NCBI RefSeq assembly: GCF_020966635.1
Contig: NZ_JAJKFQ010000001.1
Span: 1,426,001 to 1,490,000, forward strand
Origin: Stieleria sp. JC731
GTDB lineage: Bacteria > Planctomycetota > Planctomycetia > Pirellulales > Pirellulaceae
Direction: 5' to 3'
Length of the DNA stretch: 64,000 nucleotides
The position numbers and the translations under genes are program-made. The notes under the pieces were generated by a model. The model searched no databases. It was not told where the DNA came from and saw only the letters and a list, made by a program, of their open reading frames with translations. This document shows positions 48,275 through 56,037 of this stretch, one piece after another. How positions within the stretch are numbered: the stretch's first letter is position 1; every line of letters starts with the position of its first letter.

Positions 48275-49171
48275 ATGAAGTCCCTAAAACGATGTTTCGG
48301 TGATGTGGGGAATTGGATAGCATCCCCCCGGAGACTGCTGTTTACCATCACTTCTTTCTGGGAGACCGGAATGGAACCAAGTCCTTTGCCCCGGGACATT
48401 TCCTTTTCTGAATCCGTTTATTCCATTGAAAACACGTCAGACGAAGATGTCTTTGTCGCTGGGTATCCGAAATCGGGTAATACCTTGCTGCAGCATTGCA
48501 TCGCGCACCTGATCCATGGATTGAATGAGTCCGCTGGCCGGACGCTCGTTCATCTAACGGTGCCAGATGTCCATGCGAATTCGCACTATTTTCGGTTGCA
48601 AGATCGTTGTTTCTTCAAAACGCACGACTTACCAAAGAAGCATCATCGCAACGTGATTTACATTGTGCGTGATGGACGGGAAGCCATGCTGTCGTACTAT
48701 CACATGTTGCGAAACATGGGCCATGACGTTTCACACAGTGACGTCTACTTAGGCCAACTAGAAGTCTTTGGCGGACAGTGGCATACGCATGTTGCCAGTT
48801 GGGAATCGAACCCCTTTAACGCCAATCTTCTTTGGTTGCGTTACGAGGACATGAAGTTCGACAAGCCGAACCAGCTCAGGCGGATTTGCGAATTTCTAGA
48901 GCTCGAAAGAAGTAAGCAAGAAATTGCGGAAGTCGCTCGCCTGACATCATTTGAGCACATGCAGCAGGTAGAACGGCGCAGTGACTGGGTCAGGCAGAAC
49001 ATGGTCGTGTTCAAGAAGCCCGGTGGGTTTGTTCGCCGAGGTGCCATCGATTCCTACCGGGAAGAGGTGGCGCCAGAGTTAGTGTCCGCGTTTGAATCGC
49101 GAAGCGCATCGGTGCTGCAGCGACACTATCCGGATTCCAATAGCGGTTCGTTGCTGAAGAAAGCGGGCTGA
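48275..49171 (+). CDS. Sulfotransferase domain-containing protein
   Basis: This 298-residue protein has the two PAPS-binding motifs: the 5'-phosphosulfate loop VAGYPKSGNTLLQH (about 65-78) and the 3'-phosphate motif IYIVRDGREAMLSYYH (about 128-143). A catalytic His candidate lies in FFKTHDLP. The C-terminal GAIDSYREEVAPELVSAFE resembles the RKGxxGDWK-type end of the family but is degenerate. It would transfer sulfate from PAPS to a hydroxyl of an unknown acceptor, perhaps a surface polysaccharide. It lies 19 bp after rsmH. Confidence 0.88.
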   Translation: MKSLKRCFGDVGNWIASPRRLLFTITSFWETGMEPSPLPRDISFSESVYSIENTSDEDVFVAGYPKSGNTLLQHCIAHLIHGLNESAGRTLVHLTVPDVHANSHYFRLQDRCFFKTHDLPKKHHRNVIYIVRDGREAMLSYYHMLRNMGHDVSHSDVYLGQLEVFGGQWHTHVASWESNPFNANLLWLRYEDMKFDKPNQLRRICEFLELERSKQEIAEVARLTSFEHMQQVERRSDWVRQNMVVFKKPGGFVRRGAIDSYREEVAPELVSAFESRSASVLQRHYPDSNSGSLLKKAG

Positions 49172-49274
49172 GTTGGACGAGCGACGCCGTTTGCAAATGC
49201 TGCCGGCCGCCTCCATTTAGGCACCCTGCATCCGCCGCTGATTTTGAGCAAGATCTACCTTCGCGAGCGTTCGC

Positions 49275-49299
49275 GATCGGGCACCTCGTGCGCCCGATC
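49275..49299. other. GC-rich hairpin downstream of the sulfotransferase gene
   Basis: GATCGGGC (49275-49282) and GCCCGATC (49292-49299) pair perfectly over 8 bp with a 9-base loop, and GCAC/GTGC inside allows an alternative pairing. No T run follows on the plus strand, so it is not a classical terminator, but it lies in the right place for one. Confidence 0.45.
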
Positions 49300-49627
49300 C
49301 GTGAGGTTTCGGAGACGATTATAGCGGAGGACTCTAACCATCAACGATCGTCAGCCCGTGGCCGCAAGCTGACCGCGTTAACCCCACGCGAGGCGAACTC
49401 GCGGAAGATAGGTAATCTCGATATCGACGCTATTAGCGGGGGTCAGAATGCGTGGCGTAGAACGCAACTTTATAGATAGCAAAGACTTACGTCATTCTGA
49501 GGGGAGCCGCTCGAAACGAAAGTTCGCGTCGATTGGTCTCAATCGGTAGCTCTAGGTTACGCGCCGCCCAGACTCGGTCAACTGCAGATTTTGGCATTTT
49601 GAAGCCTCCGAATCGGCCGTTTGGCGG

Positions 49628-49682
49628 TAACTCGTTGGGCGATGACGAGTTAAGGCGGGGGGCCCGAAGGGCGACTTTTTTT
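49628..49682 (+). terminator. Possible terminator group before the SxtJ-like gene
   Basis: A perfect 8-bp inverted repeat TAACTCGT/ACGAGTTA (49628-49635 and 49645-49652) is followed by a short GCCC-GAA-GGGC stem (49662-49672) and then seven T (49676-49682). The second stem is weak, so this is a low-confidence call. Confidence 0.35.
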
Positions 49683-49877
49683 CAGGATTTAGGCGACGAT
49701 TTGGAAATAGTCCTTCGTGGTGGTGTTCGGCAGGCCTTTAGGTGCTGGTCGGGTGACAGGATCTGGCATCCGGTTGGCCTACGCGTGGCTTTCGGGCGAT
49801 TTCTGAGGACTTCGTTGCGATGTCCTGTTGGCTTTTGGTTTTCCCTAGGCGGAAGTTCGAGGATATGATCGTAGGCC

Positions 49878-50306
49878 ATGAAAAAAGCGACGCATTCCGA
49901 CCGACCAGGCAAACCTGACACGTCTCCCGGATTGCTTTCGGGATTGTCGGTCGGGGGGGCGATGCTGGTTCTGGCGATGGTCATTCATCGCCAGTTTGAT
50001 TCCACGCTTTCCAAATCGATCGCAATCGCATTTGTGACATCTGGACTTGCGTTCATGCTTGCGTTTGCCGCATTCCCGGCCCAGCGTGGGCGATTCCTGC
50101 GTGCTTTCGAGCAGTTGACATTTCCACTGCGTTGGATCGCAACAACGTTGGTTCTCGCCCTGCTGTACTACTTTGTCGTGGTCCCGATTGGGATTTGGTT
50201 TCGTTTCAGTGGACGATCGATGCGACAGGTTGATCCGTCGGCGACAACCGGTTGGGAACCGCTAGAAGCGACGCAGGACGACGAATCCTACTTTCGGATG
50301 TTTTGA
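49878..50306 (+). CDS. SxtJ-like membrane protein
   Basis: The protein has 142 residues. A polar N-terminus of about 20 residues is followed by about four transmembrane segments (SGLSVGGAMLVLAMVI, SIAIAFVTSGLAFMLAFAAF, FPLRWIATTLVLALLYYFVV and VVPIGIWFRF). The end SYFRMF and the YYFVVVPIG motif fit SxtJ-type proteins, which often sit beside carbamoyltransferase and DUF5989 genes. The DUF5989 partner follows 2 bp later; the carbamoyltransferase is missing. Role unknown. Confidence 0.65.
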   Translation: MKKATHSDRPGKPDTSPGLLSGLSVGGAMLVLAMVIHRQFDSTLSKSIAIAFVTSGLAFMLAFAAFPAQRGRFLRAFEQLTFPLRWIATTLVLALLYYFVVVPIGIWFRFSGRSMRQVDPSATTGWEPLEATQDDESYFRMF

Positions 50307-50308
50307 CG

Positions 50309-50569
50309 ATGTCGGATCACAACGAGATAGAAACGCGAGGTGTGCCCGCGGAATCTAAGCCTGCGAAAGACAGCGCGTCAGTTGCAGAAAAGACATTTGA
50401 GGACCAAGCCGCGTCGCCCGATCCGGGTTTGATCGAAGAGTTCGTTTGGTTTTTGCGCTACAACAAGAAGTGGTGGTTGCTGCCGATTGTCGTGGTGCTG
50501 CTACTGTTGGTCGCCCTGGCGTTCGTCACGACTTCGCCAGCGGCGCCGTTCATTTACACGCTATTTTAG
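50309..50569 (+). CDS. DUF5989 family small membrane protein
   Basis: Start at ATG 50309 gives 86 residues. After a polar N-terminus, the motif FLRYNKKWWLLPIVVVLLLL and the end SPAAPFIYTLF are the hallmark of DUF5989: a single transmembrane helix preceded by basic and Trp residues. It follows the SxtJ-like gene by 2 bp, so the pair is probably made together. The gene is convergent with rny, ending 9 bp from its stop. Confidence 0.82.
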   Translation: MSDHNEIETRGVPAESKPAKDSASVAEKTFEDQAASPDPGLIEEFVWFLRYNKKWWLLPIVVVLLLLVALAFVTTSPAAPFIYTLF

Positions 50570-50578
50570 CCCGGCGGC

Positions 50579-52174
50579 CTATTTGGCGATTTCTGTAAAC
50601 GTGCTTTCGCGGAGCACGGTGACTTTGATTTCGCCTGGGTACATCAGCTCTCTTTCGAAAGCCTTGGCAATTTCATGGCAGATGACAGCGGACTGTTCGT
50701 CGTTCGTTGAAGTACTGTCGACGATCACTCGAAGTTCTCGGCCGGCGCTGATCGCGTAGGCTTCGCGAACGCCCTCGAAGCGTTTGGCGATCGCTTCGAG
50801 TTCTTCCATGCGTTTGATGTAGCGTTCCAGCGATTCACGACGAGCACCGGGGCGCGAAGCACTGCATGCGTCCGCGGTCGCGACCACCATGGTGAAAGGG
50901 TGTTCGATGACGATTTCGTCGTGGTGGCCGAAAGCGGCATGGACGACTTCGGCGGATTCGTTGTGCCGACGAAGGATGTCAGCCCCGATTTTGGGGTGTC
51001 CGCCTTCGAGTTCATGATCGGCGGCTTTTCCGATGTCGTGCAGCAGCCCACATCGACGTGCGACGTCGCCGTTCATGCCGAGCATTTCGGCAATCATGCC
51101 CGAGAGGAATGCGACTTCGATACTGTGGCGGAGGACGTTTTGGCTGTAGGAGGTGCGGAAGTGCAGCCGGCCAAGCAGTTCGATCAGGCGATCGTGAAGG
51201 CCTGGCACGTTGACTTCGTCGGCGGCTTCACGGCCCTTTTGCATGATCAGTTCGTTGATTTCACGCTGGGTCTCGCTGACGACCTCTTCGATTTTTGATG
51301 GGTGGATCCGTCCGTCCGCAATGAGAGTGGTCAGTGATCGACGGGCAATTTCGCGGCGAACGGGATCGAAACCGCTGACGATAACGACGCCGGGGGTATC
51401 ATCGATGATGACGTCGATTCCGGTTGCCTTTTCGAACGCTCGGATGTTTCGACCTTCGCGTCCGATAATTCGTCCCTTCATGTCGTCGGTGGGGACATCG
51501 ACGGTGCTGGTCGTGCTGTCGGCGGTAAAGGCAGACGAATACCGCTGCATGGCAGTCAGCAGCATTTGACGGCTCTGTTCTTTGGCCGCTTCGGTGATTT
51601 GCTTTTTCTGCTTGAGAAGGACTTTTCCACGTTCGTGTTCGAGTTCTTCGTTGAGGACTTCGAGCAATTGCTCTTTGGCTTCCGCCCGAGTCATTCCGGA
51701 GATTGCTTCGAGAAGTCGTTTTTGTTGCTCTTCAAGTTTCCCCAGTTCTTCTCGTTTATTGGTCAGCATTTTCAGCCCCGAATCGAGGCGTTGCTGAGCA
51801 TTTTCAAGTCCACGTTGCTGTTTTCGCAGGTCCGCTTCTTGGACATCGAGCTGTTCGCTGCGCCGATCGAGTTTTTCTTCGCGGGCGTGCTGGCTGCGAC
51901 GAGCGTCTGCAAGTTCCGTTTCGCCTTTCGATTTGATCTCCAGAGCCTCTTCTTTGGCTTCCAGGACGATCTGAGACTTCATCGATTCAGCTTGACGGTT
52001 GGCCTCGTTGAGGATTTCATCAGCCCGCTCGGCCAATTTGATTTTGTAAACGGTGTATTTCCATCGCTGGTAACCCATCATCAACACTGCACCGGCGAGA
52101 ACGCCAGCAAGGGAGTAGACGAAGAAGTTCTCGTCCAGTGATGAAGCGAGCAGCGGCTCGAAGAAAAGTGCCAT
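50579..52174 (-). CDS. rny: Ribonuclease Y
   Basis: From ATG 52174 ([12 protein letters not shown]) the protein has 531 residues, close to the usual 520. The frame is open to 52321, but the extra N-terminus is Arg/Pro-rich and not family-like. A transmembrane anchor ([17 protein letters not shown], about 18-34) is followed by a long coiled coil with Lys/Glu/Gln (about 40-200), a KH domain ([39 protein letters not shown]) and an HD domain with HDIGKA and the later GGHPKIG. It makes endonucleolytic cuts that start mRNA decay at the membrane. Confidence 0.94.
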   Translation of the reverse strand: MALFFEPLLASSLDENFFVYSLAGVLAGAVLMMGYQRWKYTVYKIKLAERADEILNEANRQAESMKSQIVLEAKEEALEIKSKGETELADARRSQHAREEKLDRRSEQLDVQEADLRKQQRGLENAQQRLDSGLKMLTNKREELGKLEEQQKRLLEAISGMTRAEAKEQLLEVLNEELEHERGKVLLKQKKQITEAAKEQSRQMLLTAMQRYSSAFTADSTTSTVDVPTDDMKGRIIGREGRNIRAFEKATGIDVIIDDTPGVVIVSGFDPVRREIARRSLTTLIADGRIHPSKIEEVVSETQREINELIMQKGREAADEVNVPGLHDRLIELLGRLHFRTSYSQNVLRHSIEVAFLSGMIAEMLGMNGDVARRCGLLHDIGKAADHELEGGHPKIGADILRRHNESAEVVHAAFGHHDEIVIEHPFTMVVATADACSASRPGARRESLERYIKRMEELEAIAKRFEGVREAYAISAGRELRVIVDSTSTNDEQSAVICHEIAKAFERELMYPGEIKVTVLRESTFTEIAK

Positions 52175-52369
52175 CAATGGGGTCAAGGCGACGGGGCGTG
52201 TTCGGCGGGTGGAAAAGGGCGGTAGACTGGCCGCTCGCACGACAAGTCCGTGTCGCGCTGACGGTGAAGATCGTAACAAATTTTGGTCCTCAGTGGGCAG
52301 TGCCCTACCCATTCCCGGCAACCGAATGCCTAACTGAAGGCCCGAAGTTGCCCAAACTTGTGCCGCAAC

Positions 52370-53440
52370 ATGTCCGACGGTGTCGACAATTCATCTTCCT
52401 GGGACCAGATTCAAGAAGCTTTCCAGGCTAGCTTCCCAACGCACAAGTATAGCGATGTTGGTGTGGTCATCGGTTGCAGTGGCGGCGCCGATAGCGTTGC
52501 CCTGTTGCGAACCGTTGTCGAGCGATTGAGTCAGCATGCCCAGCGACAACTCCGGTCGGGCACGCAAACGCGATCGACAGCGTGTCGCGGTTTTGTTGTC
52601 GTCGCCCATTTCAATCATGCTTTGCGCGGATCCCAATCCGAAGGCGATCACGAATTCGTTGTCAATCTTGCCGGGCAACTGGGCGTCCAAGTGGTTACTC
52701 GCCGCGGTTCTGGCAATCGCAGCGATGAAGACTATGCCCGTCGTCAACGATATGGCTTTTTCCGAGAAGTGCTGCAGCAACATGGGGCTCGCTACCTGAT
52801 GCTGGGGCACAACCTTGAAGACAACGTCGAAACCGTCCTGTTTCGATTGATGCGTGGGACTGGGCCGGCGGGATTGGCCGGGATCGCCCCATTTCGTGAG
52901 TTCTCGTCCGACGAAGACGGGCGCGACTTTGTCATCGCCCGTCCGATGCTTTCGCTTTCCCGAGAGCTTATTCGCCAGGGAATGCGTTCTGAGGGATATG
53001 CCTGGCGTGATGATGCATCGAATGAATCCGATCAATACAGCCGAAACTGGATTCGCAATGAGCTTTTGCCAAAGATGGCGGAACAATTTCCTGACGTCAC
53101 ACAGGGTATCACTCGGGCCATTGCTTCGCAGCGTCAGTGGGCAGAGACGATCGGTCGCTTGGCCGACGACTGGTTGGACAAGAATCTTGTCAGCGATGAA
53201 CCGCTGGTGCTCCGCCGCAGCGATGAACTAGAGAAGCAAGACGCGGCGGTCACTGTGGAGGCTCTTCGTGTTTGTTTCCAGAAAAACCAGTTGCCACTAC
53301 GTTCGATGAGTCAGCTTCATTGGCAGCGTCTGTTGGAACTGATCTGCGGCAGCGGCTCGGGAAGCATTCATTTGCCGGGGGCGATCGTCGCAGTGCGTGA
53401 ATCGGCGACGATTCGAATCTATCGAGATCAGCAGGCTTGA
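52370..53440 (+). CDS. tilS: tRNA(Ile)-lysidine synthetase TilS
   Basis: From ATG 52370 the protein has 356 residues; an in-frame TTG 12 bp upstream is possible. The PP-loop motif [16 protein letters not shown] (about 32-46) activates the cytidine, and [24 protein letters not shown] and [27 protein letters not shown] follow. It converts C34 of tRNA-Ile(CAU) to lysidine so it reads AUA. The C-terminal substrate-binding domain is shorter than in E. coli (432 residues). It is divergent from rny. Confidence 0.93.
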   Translation: MSDGVDNSSSWDQIQEAFQASFPTHKYSDVGVVIGCSGGADSVALLRTVVERLSQHAQRQLRSGTQTRSTACRGFVVVAHFNHALRGSQSEGDHEFVVNLAGQLGVQVVTRRGSGNRSDEDYARRQRYGFFREVLQQHGARYLMLGHNLEDNVETVLFRLMRGTGPAGLAGIAPFREFSSDEDGRDFVIARPMLSLSRELIRQGMRSEGYAWRDDASNESDQYSRNWIRNELLPKMAEQFPDVTQGITRAIASQRQWAETIGRLADDWLDKNLVSDEPLVLRRSDELEKQDAAVTVEALRVCFQKNQLPLRSMSQLHWQRLLELICGSGSGSIHLPGAIVAVRESATIRIYRDQQA

Positions 53441-53537
53441 TGCCGGGCAGCTACACTAGCCCTTTGAAAACGGGGCAAGCACCTGAAGCGAGGGTTGCTG
53501 ATCACAACTCGGAACGCTCGTAGGATCGATTGCCTTC

Positions 53538-55775
53538 ATGACAGAACAAAGCAACTTGCAAGGATTCAATCGGATGATTGGAAATCACGATTCGGCTTGG
53601 GACTCCCCTGCCCCGCGGCGATCTTCAGCGATACAGATTCAACGTCAAGCCGATCGTTCTTTCGGCCGGCGAATGGTTTGCTTTGCCTTGGGCATCGCGA
53701 CAGTTGTCGGACTGACAGTGTCATCAGCATCCAACGCGTCTGCCGAAAATTACAAAGCTGATGTCGTGATCTACGGCGGCACTTGTGCTGCGGTGACAGC
53801 GGCTGTCAAAGTGAAACAGGGTGGGCATAGTGTATTAATCGTTTGTCCGGACAAGCACCTTGGCGGTCTATCAAGCGGTGGACTCGGCTGGACCGATACT
53901 GGCAAGAAAGAAGTGATCGGCGGGCTTTCACGCGAATTCTATCATCGCGTTTACCAAAAGTATCAAAAGGCTGGGAACTGGAATTGGCAGACCAAGGAAA
54001 GCTATGGCAACAAGGGGCAAGGCAACGCGGCCATCGATGGAGAGAATCGCACCCAATGGATCTTTGAGCCTCATATTGCCGAAGAGGTTTTCGAAGACAT
54101 GGTTCGTGATTTTGAAATCCCTGTCTATCGTGATCAGTGGCTCGATCGCAAATCAGGTGTGACCAAGACGGGAACCAAGATCAAATCCATCAAGATGCTC
54201 AGCGGTGACGTTTTTTCTGGGCAGATCTTTTTGGATGTGACCTACGAAGGCGACTTGATGGCGGCAGCTGACATTCCCTATCACGTTGGCCGAGAGTCGC
54301 AGGACGCTTATGGCGAAAATTGGGCGGGCGTTCAAACCGACATCAATCATCACCGCCACCACTTTGCGGTGCTGCCGCCGATCAGTCCATACGTGATTGC
54401 GGATGATCCAAGCAGTGGCGTGTTGCCTCGGATCAGTACCGATCCACCGGGTGAAAAAGGTTCGGCCGACCACCGCGTGCAAGCCTATTGCTTCCGCATG
54501 TGCTTGACGGACCATCCCGAAAACCGAGTGCCCTTCACGGCTCCGGAAGGCTACGACCCGGCTGACTACGAACTGTTGGCCCGAATCTATGAGGCTGGCT
54601 GGAAGGAAACGTTCAACAAGTTTGACCCTATCCCAAATCGTAAGACGGATACCAATAACCATGGCCCGATGAGCACTGACAATATCGGGTTCAACTATGA
54701 CTATCCCGAAGCCACTTACAAAGAGCGTGCGGCGATCATTCGTGAGCACGAGAATTACCAAAAGGGATGGCTGTACTTTCATGTCAGCGATCCGCGAGTG
54801 CCAGAGTCCATTCGAAATGAAATGAGTCGCTGGGGATTGTCGGCTGATGAGTTCACAGACAATGGCAATTGGCCACATCAAATCTACGTTCGTGAAGCCC
54901 GGCGGATGATCGGTACTTTTGTGATGACCGAAAATGAATTGCAAAAGCGTCGTCCGACGCCAAAGTCGGTCGGGATGGGATCGTACGCTATTGATTCCCA
55001 TAACACCCAGCGCTACATCACCGCCAAAGGCCATGTTCAGAACGAAGGCGATGTTGGTGTTTCGACGTATGGCCCCTATGAAATTTCCTATGACAGCCTG
55101 GTGCCTCGCGCTGACGATTGCACTAACCTGCTGGTGCCCGTTTGTGTTTCAAGCTCGCACGTGGCATTCGGTTCGATTCGTATGGAACCGGTCTTTATGA
55201 TCTTGGGCCAAAGTGCAGCAACGGCTGCGGTCATGGCCATCGACGGCAATACATCGGTTCAAGAGGTTCCCTATGAGGACTTGAAGAAGCGATTGTTGGA
55301 TGATGGGCAGGTGCTTCATTTTGCGAGCACATTGTCGAGTGCCAATGTTCGGTTCCCGAAGGAATTTGACGGGGTCGTTCTCGACGACAAAGATGCAAAG
55401 TTGGTCGGGAACTGGCAGCACAGCAATGCCAACCGCCCCCACTTTGTCAGCGGTTACTTGCATGACAATCATTCGAGTGATGGCATGTATTCGGCGACCT
55501 TTGAGACCGATCTAAAGCCTGGGAAGTACGACGTGCAGCTGGCCTACCCGCCAAATTCCAATCGCGCGTCCAATGTGCCCGTGACGATCGAACATGCGGG
55601 CGGAACCGCGTCAGTGATGGTCAACCAGAAGTTAGCTCCGACCCTCGAAAAGACCTTTTCGTCACTCGGTGTTTTTCGATTTGATGAACAACAGCCGGCA
55701 AAATTGACGATCACGAACGAAGACACGAATGGTTATGTGATCGTAGACGCGGTTAGATTTGTTCCGGCTCAATAG
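53538..55775 (+). CDS. Exported FAD-dependent oxidoreductase with C-terminal golvesin-like domain
   Basis: The protein has 745 residues. A polar N-terminus of about 40 residues precedes a twin-Arg-like leader (FGRRMVCFALGIATVVGL), so the cofactor-bearing protein is probably Tat-exported. The FAD-binding Rossmann motif is YKADVVIYGGTCAAVTAAV (about 74-92), then HLGGLSSGGLGWTD. FAD_oxidored family features continue: FEPHIAEEVFEDMV, DVTYEGDLMAAADIPY, GQSAATAAVMAID. The last 130 residues resemble the golvesin/xanthan-lyase carbohydrate-binding module (HFVSGYLHDNHSSDG, FRFDEQQPAKLTITN). Substrate unknown; a sugar is suggested by the CBM. Confidence 0.88.
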   Translation: MTEQSNLQGFNRMIGNHDSAWDSPAPRRSSAIQIQRQADRSFGRRMVCFALGIATVVGLTVSSASNASAENYKADVVIYGGTCAAVTAAVKVKQGGHSVLIVCPDKHLGGLSSGGLGWTDTGKKEVIGGLSREFYHRVYQKYQKAGNWNWQTKESYGNKGQGNAAIDGENRTQWIFEPHIAEEVFEDMVRDFEIPVYRDQWLDRKSGVTKTGTKIKSIKMLSGDVFSGQIFLDVTYEGDLMAAADIPYHVGRESQDAYGENWAGVQTDINHHRHHFAVLPPISPYVIADDPSSGVLPRISTDPPGEKGSADHRVQAYCFRMCLTDHPENRVPFTAPEGYDPADYELLARIYEAGWKETFNKFDPIPNRKTDTNNHGPMSTDNIGFNYDYPEATYKERAAIIREHENYQKGWLYFHVSDPRVPESIRNEMSRWGLSADEFTDNGNWPHQIYVREARRMIGTFVMTENELQKRRPTPKSVGMGSYAIDSHNTQRYITAKGHVQNEGDVGVSTYGPYEISYDSLVPRADDCTNLLVPVCVSSSHVAFGSIRMEPVFMILGQSAATAAVMAIDGNTSVQEVPYEDLKKRLLDDGQVLHFASTLSSANVRFPKEFDGVVLDDKDAKLVGNWQHSNANRPHFVSGYLHDNHSSDGMYSATFETDLKPGKYDVQLAYPPNSNRASNVPVTIEHAGGTASVMVNQKLAPTLEKTFSSLGVFRFDEQQPAKLTITNEDTNGYVIVDAVRFVPAQ

Positions 55776-55797
55776 AGATCGCTTTGCAGCGGCGTCG

Positions 55798-55832
55798 CCG
55801 GTTTGAAAAATCGAACTTCGATTTCAAATCGG
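55798..55832. other. Imperfect hairpin after the FAD oxidoreductase gene
   Basis: CCGGTTTGAAAAATCG (55798-55813) and CGATTTCAAATCGG (55819-55832) pair with one mismatch and a 2-base bulge around AACTT. There is no T run, so it is at most a weak terminator; it sits 23 bp after the stop codon in the 262-bp gap before the transporter gene. Confidence 0.4.
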
Positions 55833-56037
55833 CGCGTCTTCAACAGCGACGCAATCTTGCTCGGTTAGATTAAGACGCTTGCCCGCGTTCATTCTGGAGG
55901 GCTCAATACCAAGTCGAGGCACCGCGTCCCTAAAACGCGTGCTTCGGAAATTTGGTGATTTTTGCATCTTCGGTCATACTCTCGCGTCCAACTGGAAAAA
56001 ATCGACATAGAAGACGACTCGCAAGGGAGAGCGATCG

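Larger units (their letters stand above)
49172..49877. other. 706-bp intergenic region with hairpins
   Basis: No convincing gene is present; a 111-residue frame at 49533-49868 lacks protein-like features. The region has a strong hairpin at 49275-49299 and a hairpin plus T-run group at 49628-49682, listed separately. Confidence 0.45.

Noticed and set aside
49533-49868. 111-residue plus-strand open frame before the SxtJ-like gene
   Set aside because: No family resemblance and it overlaps palindromic sequence; lacks a clear ribosome site.
52391-53086. 231-residue minus-strand open frame opposite tilS
   Set aside because: Shadow of tilS; no protein motif.
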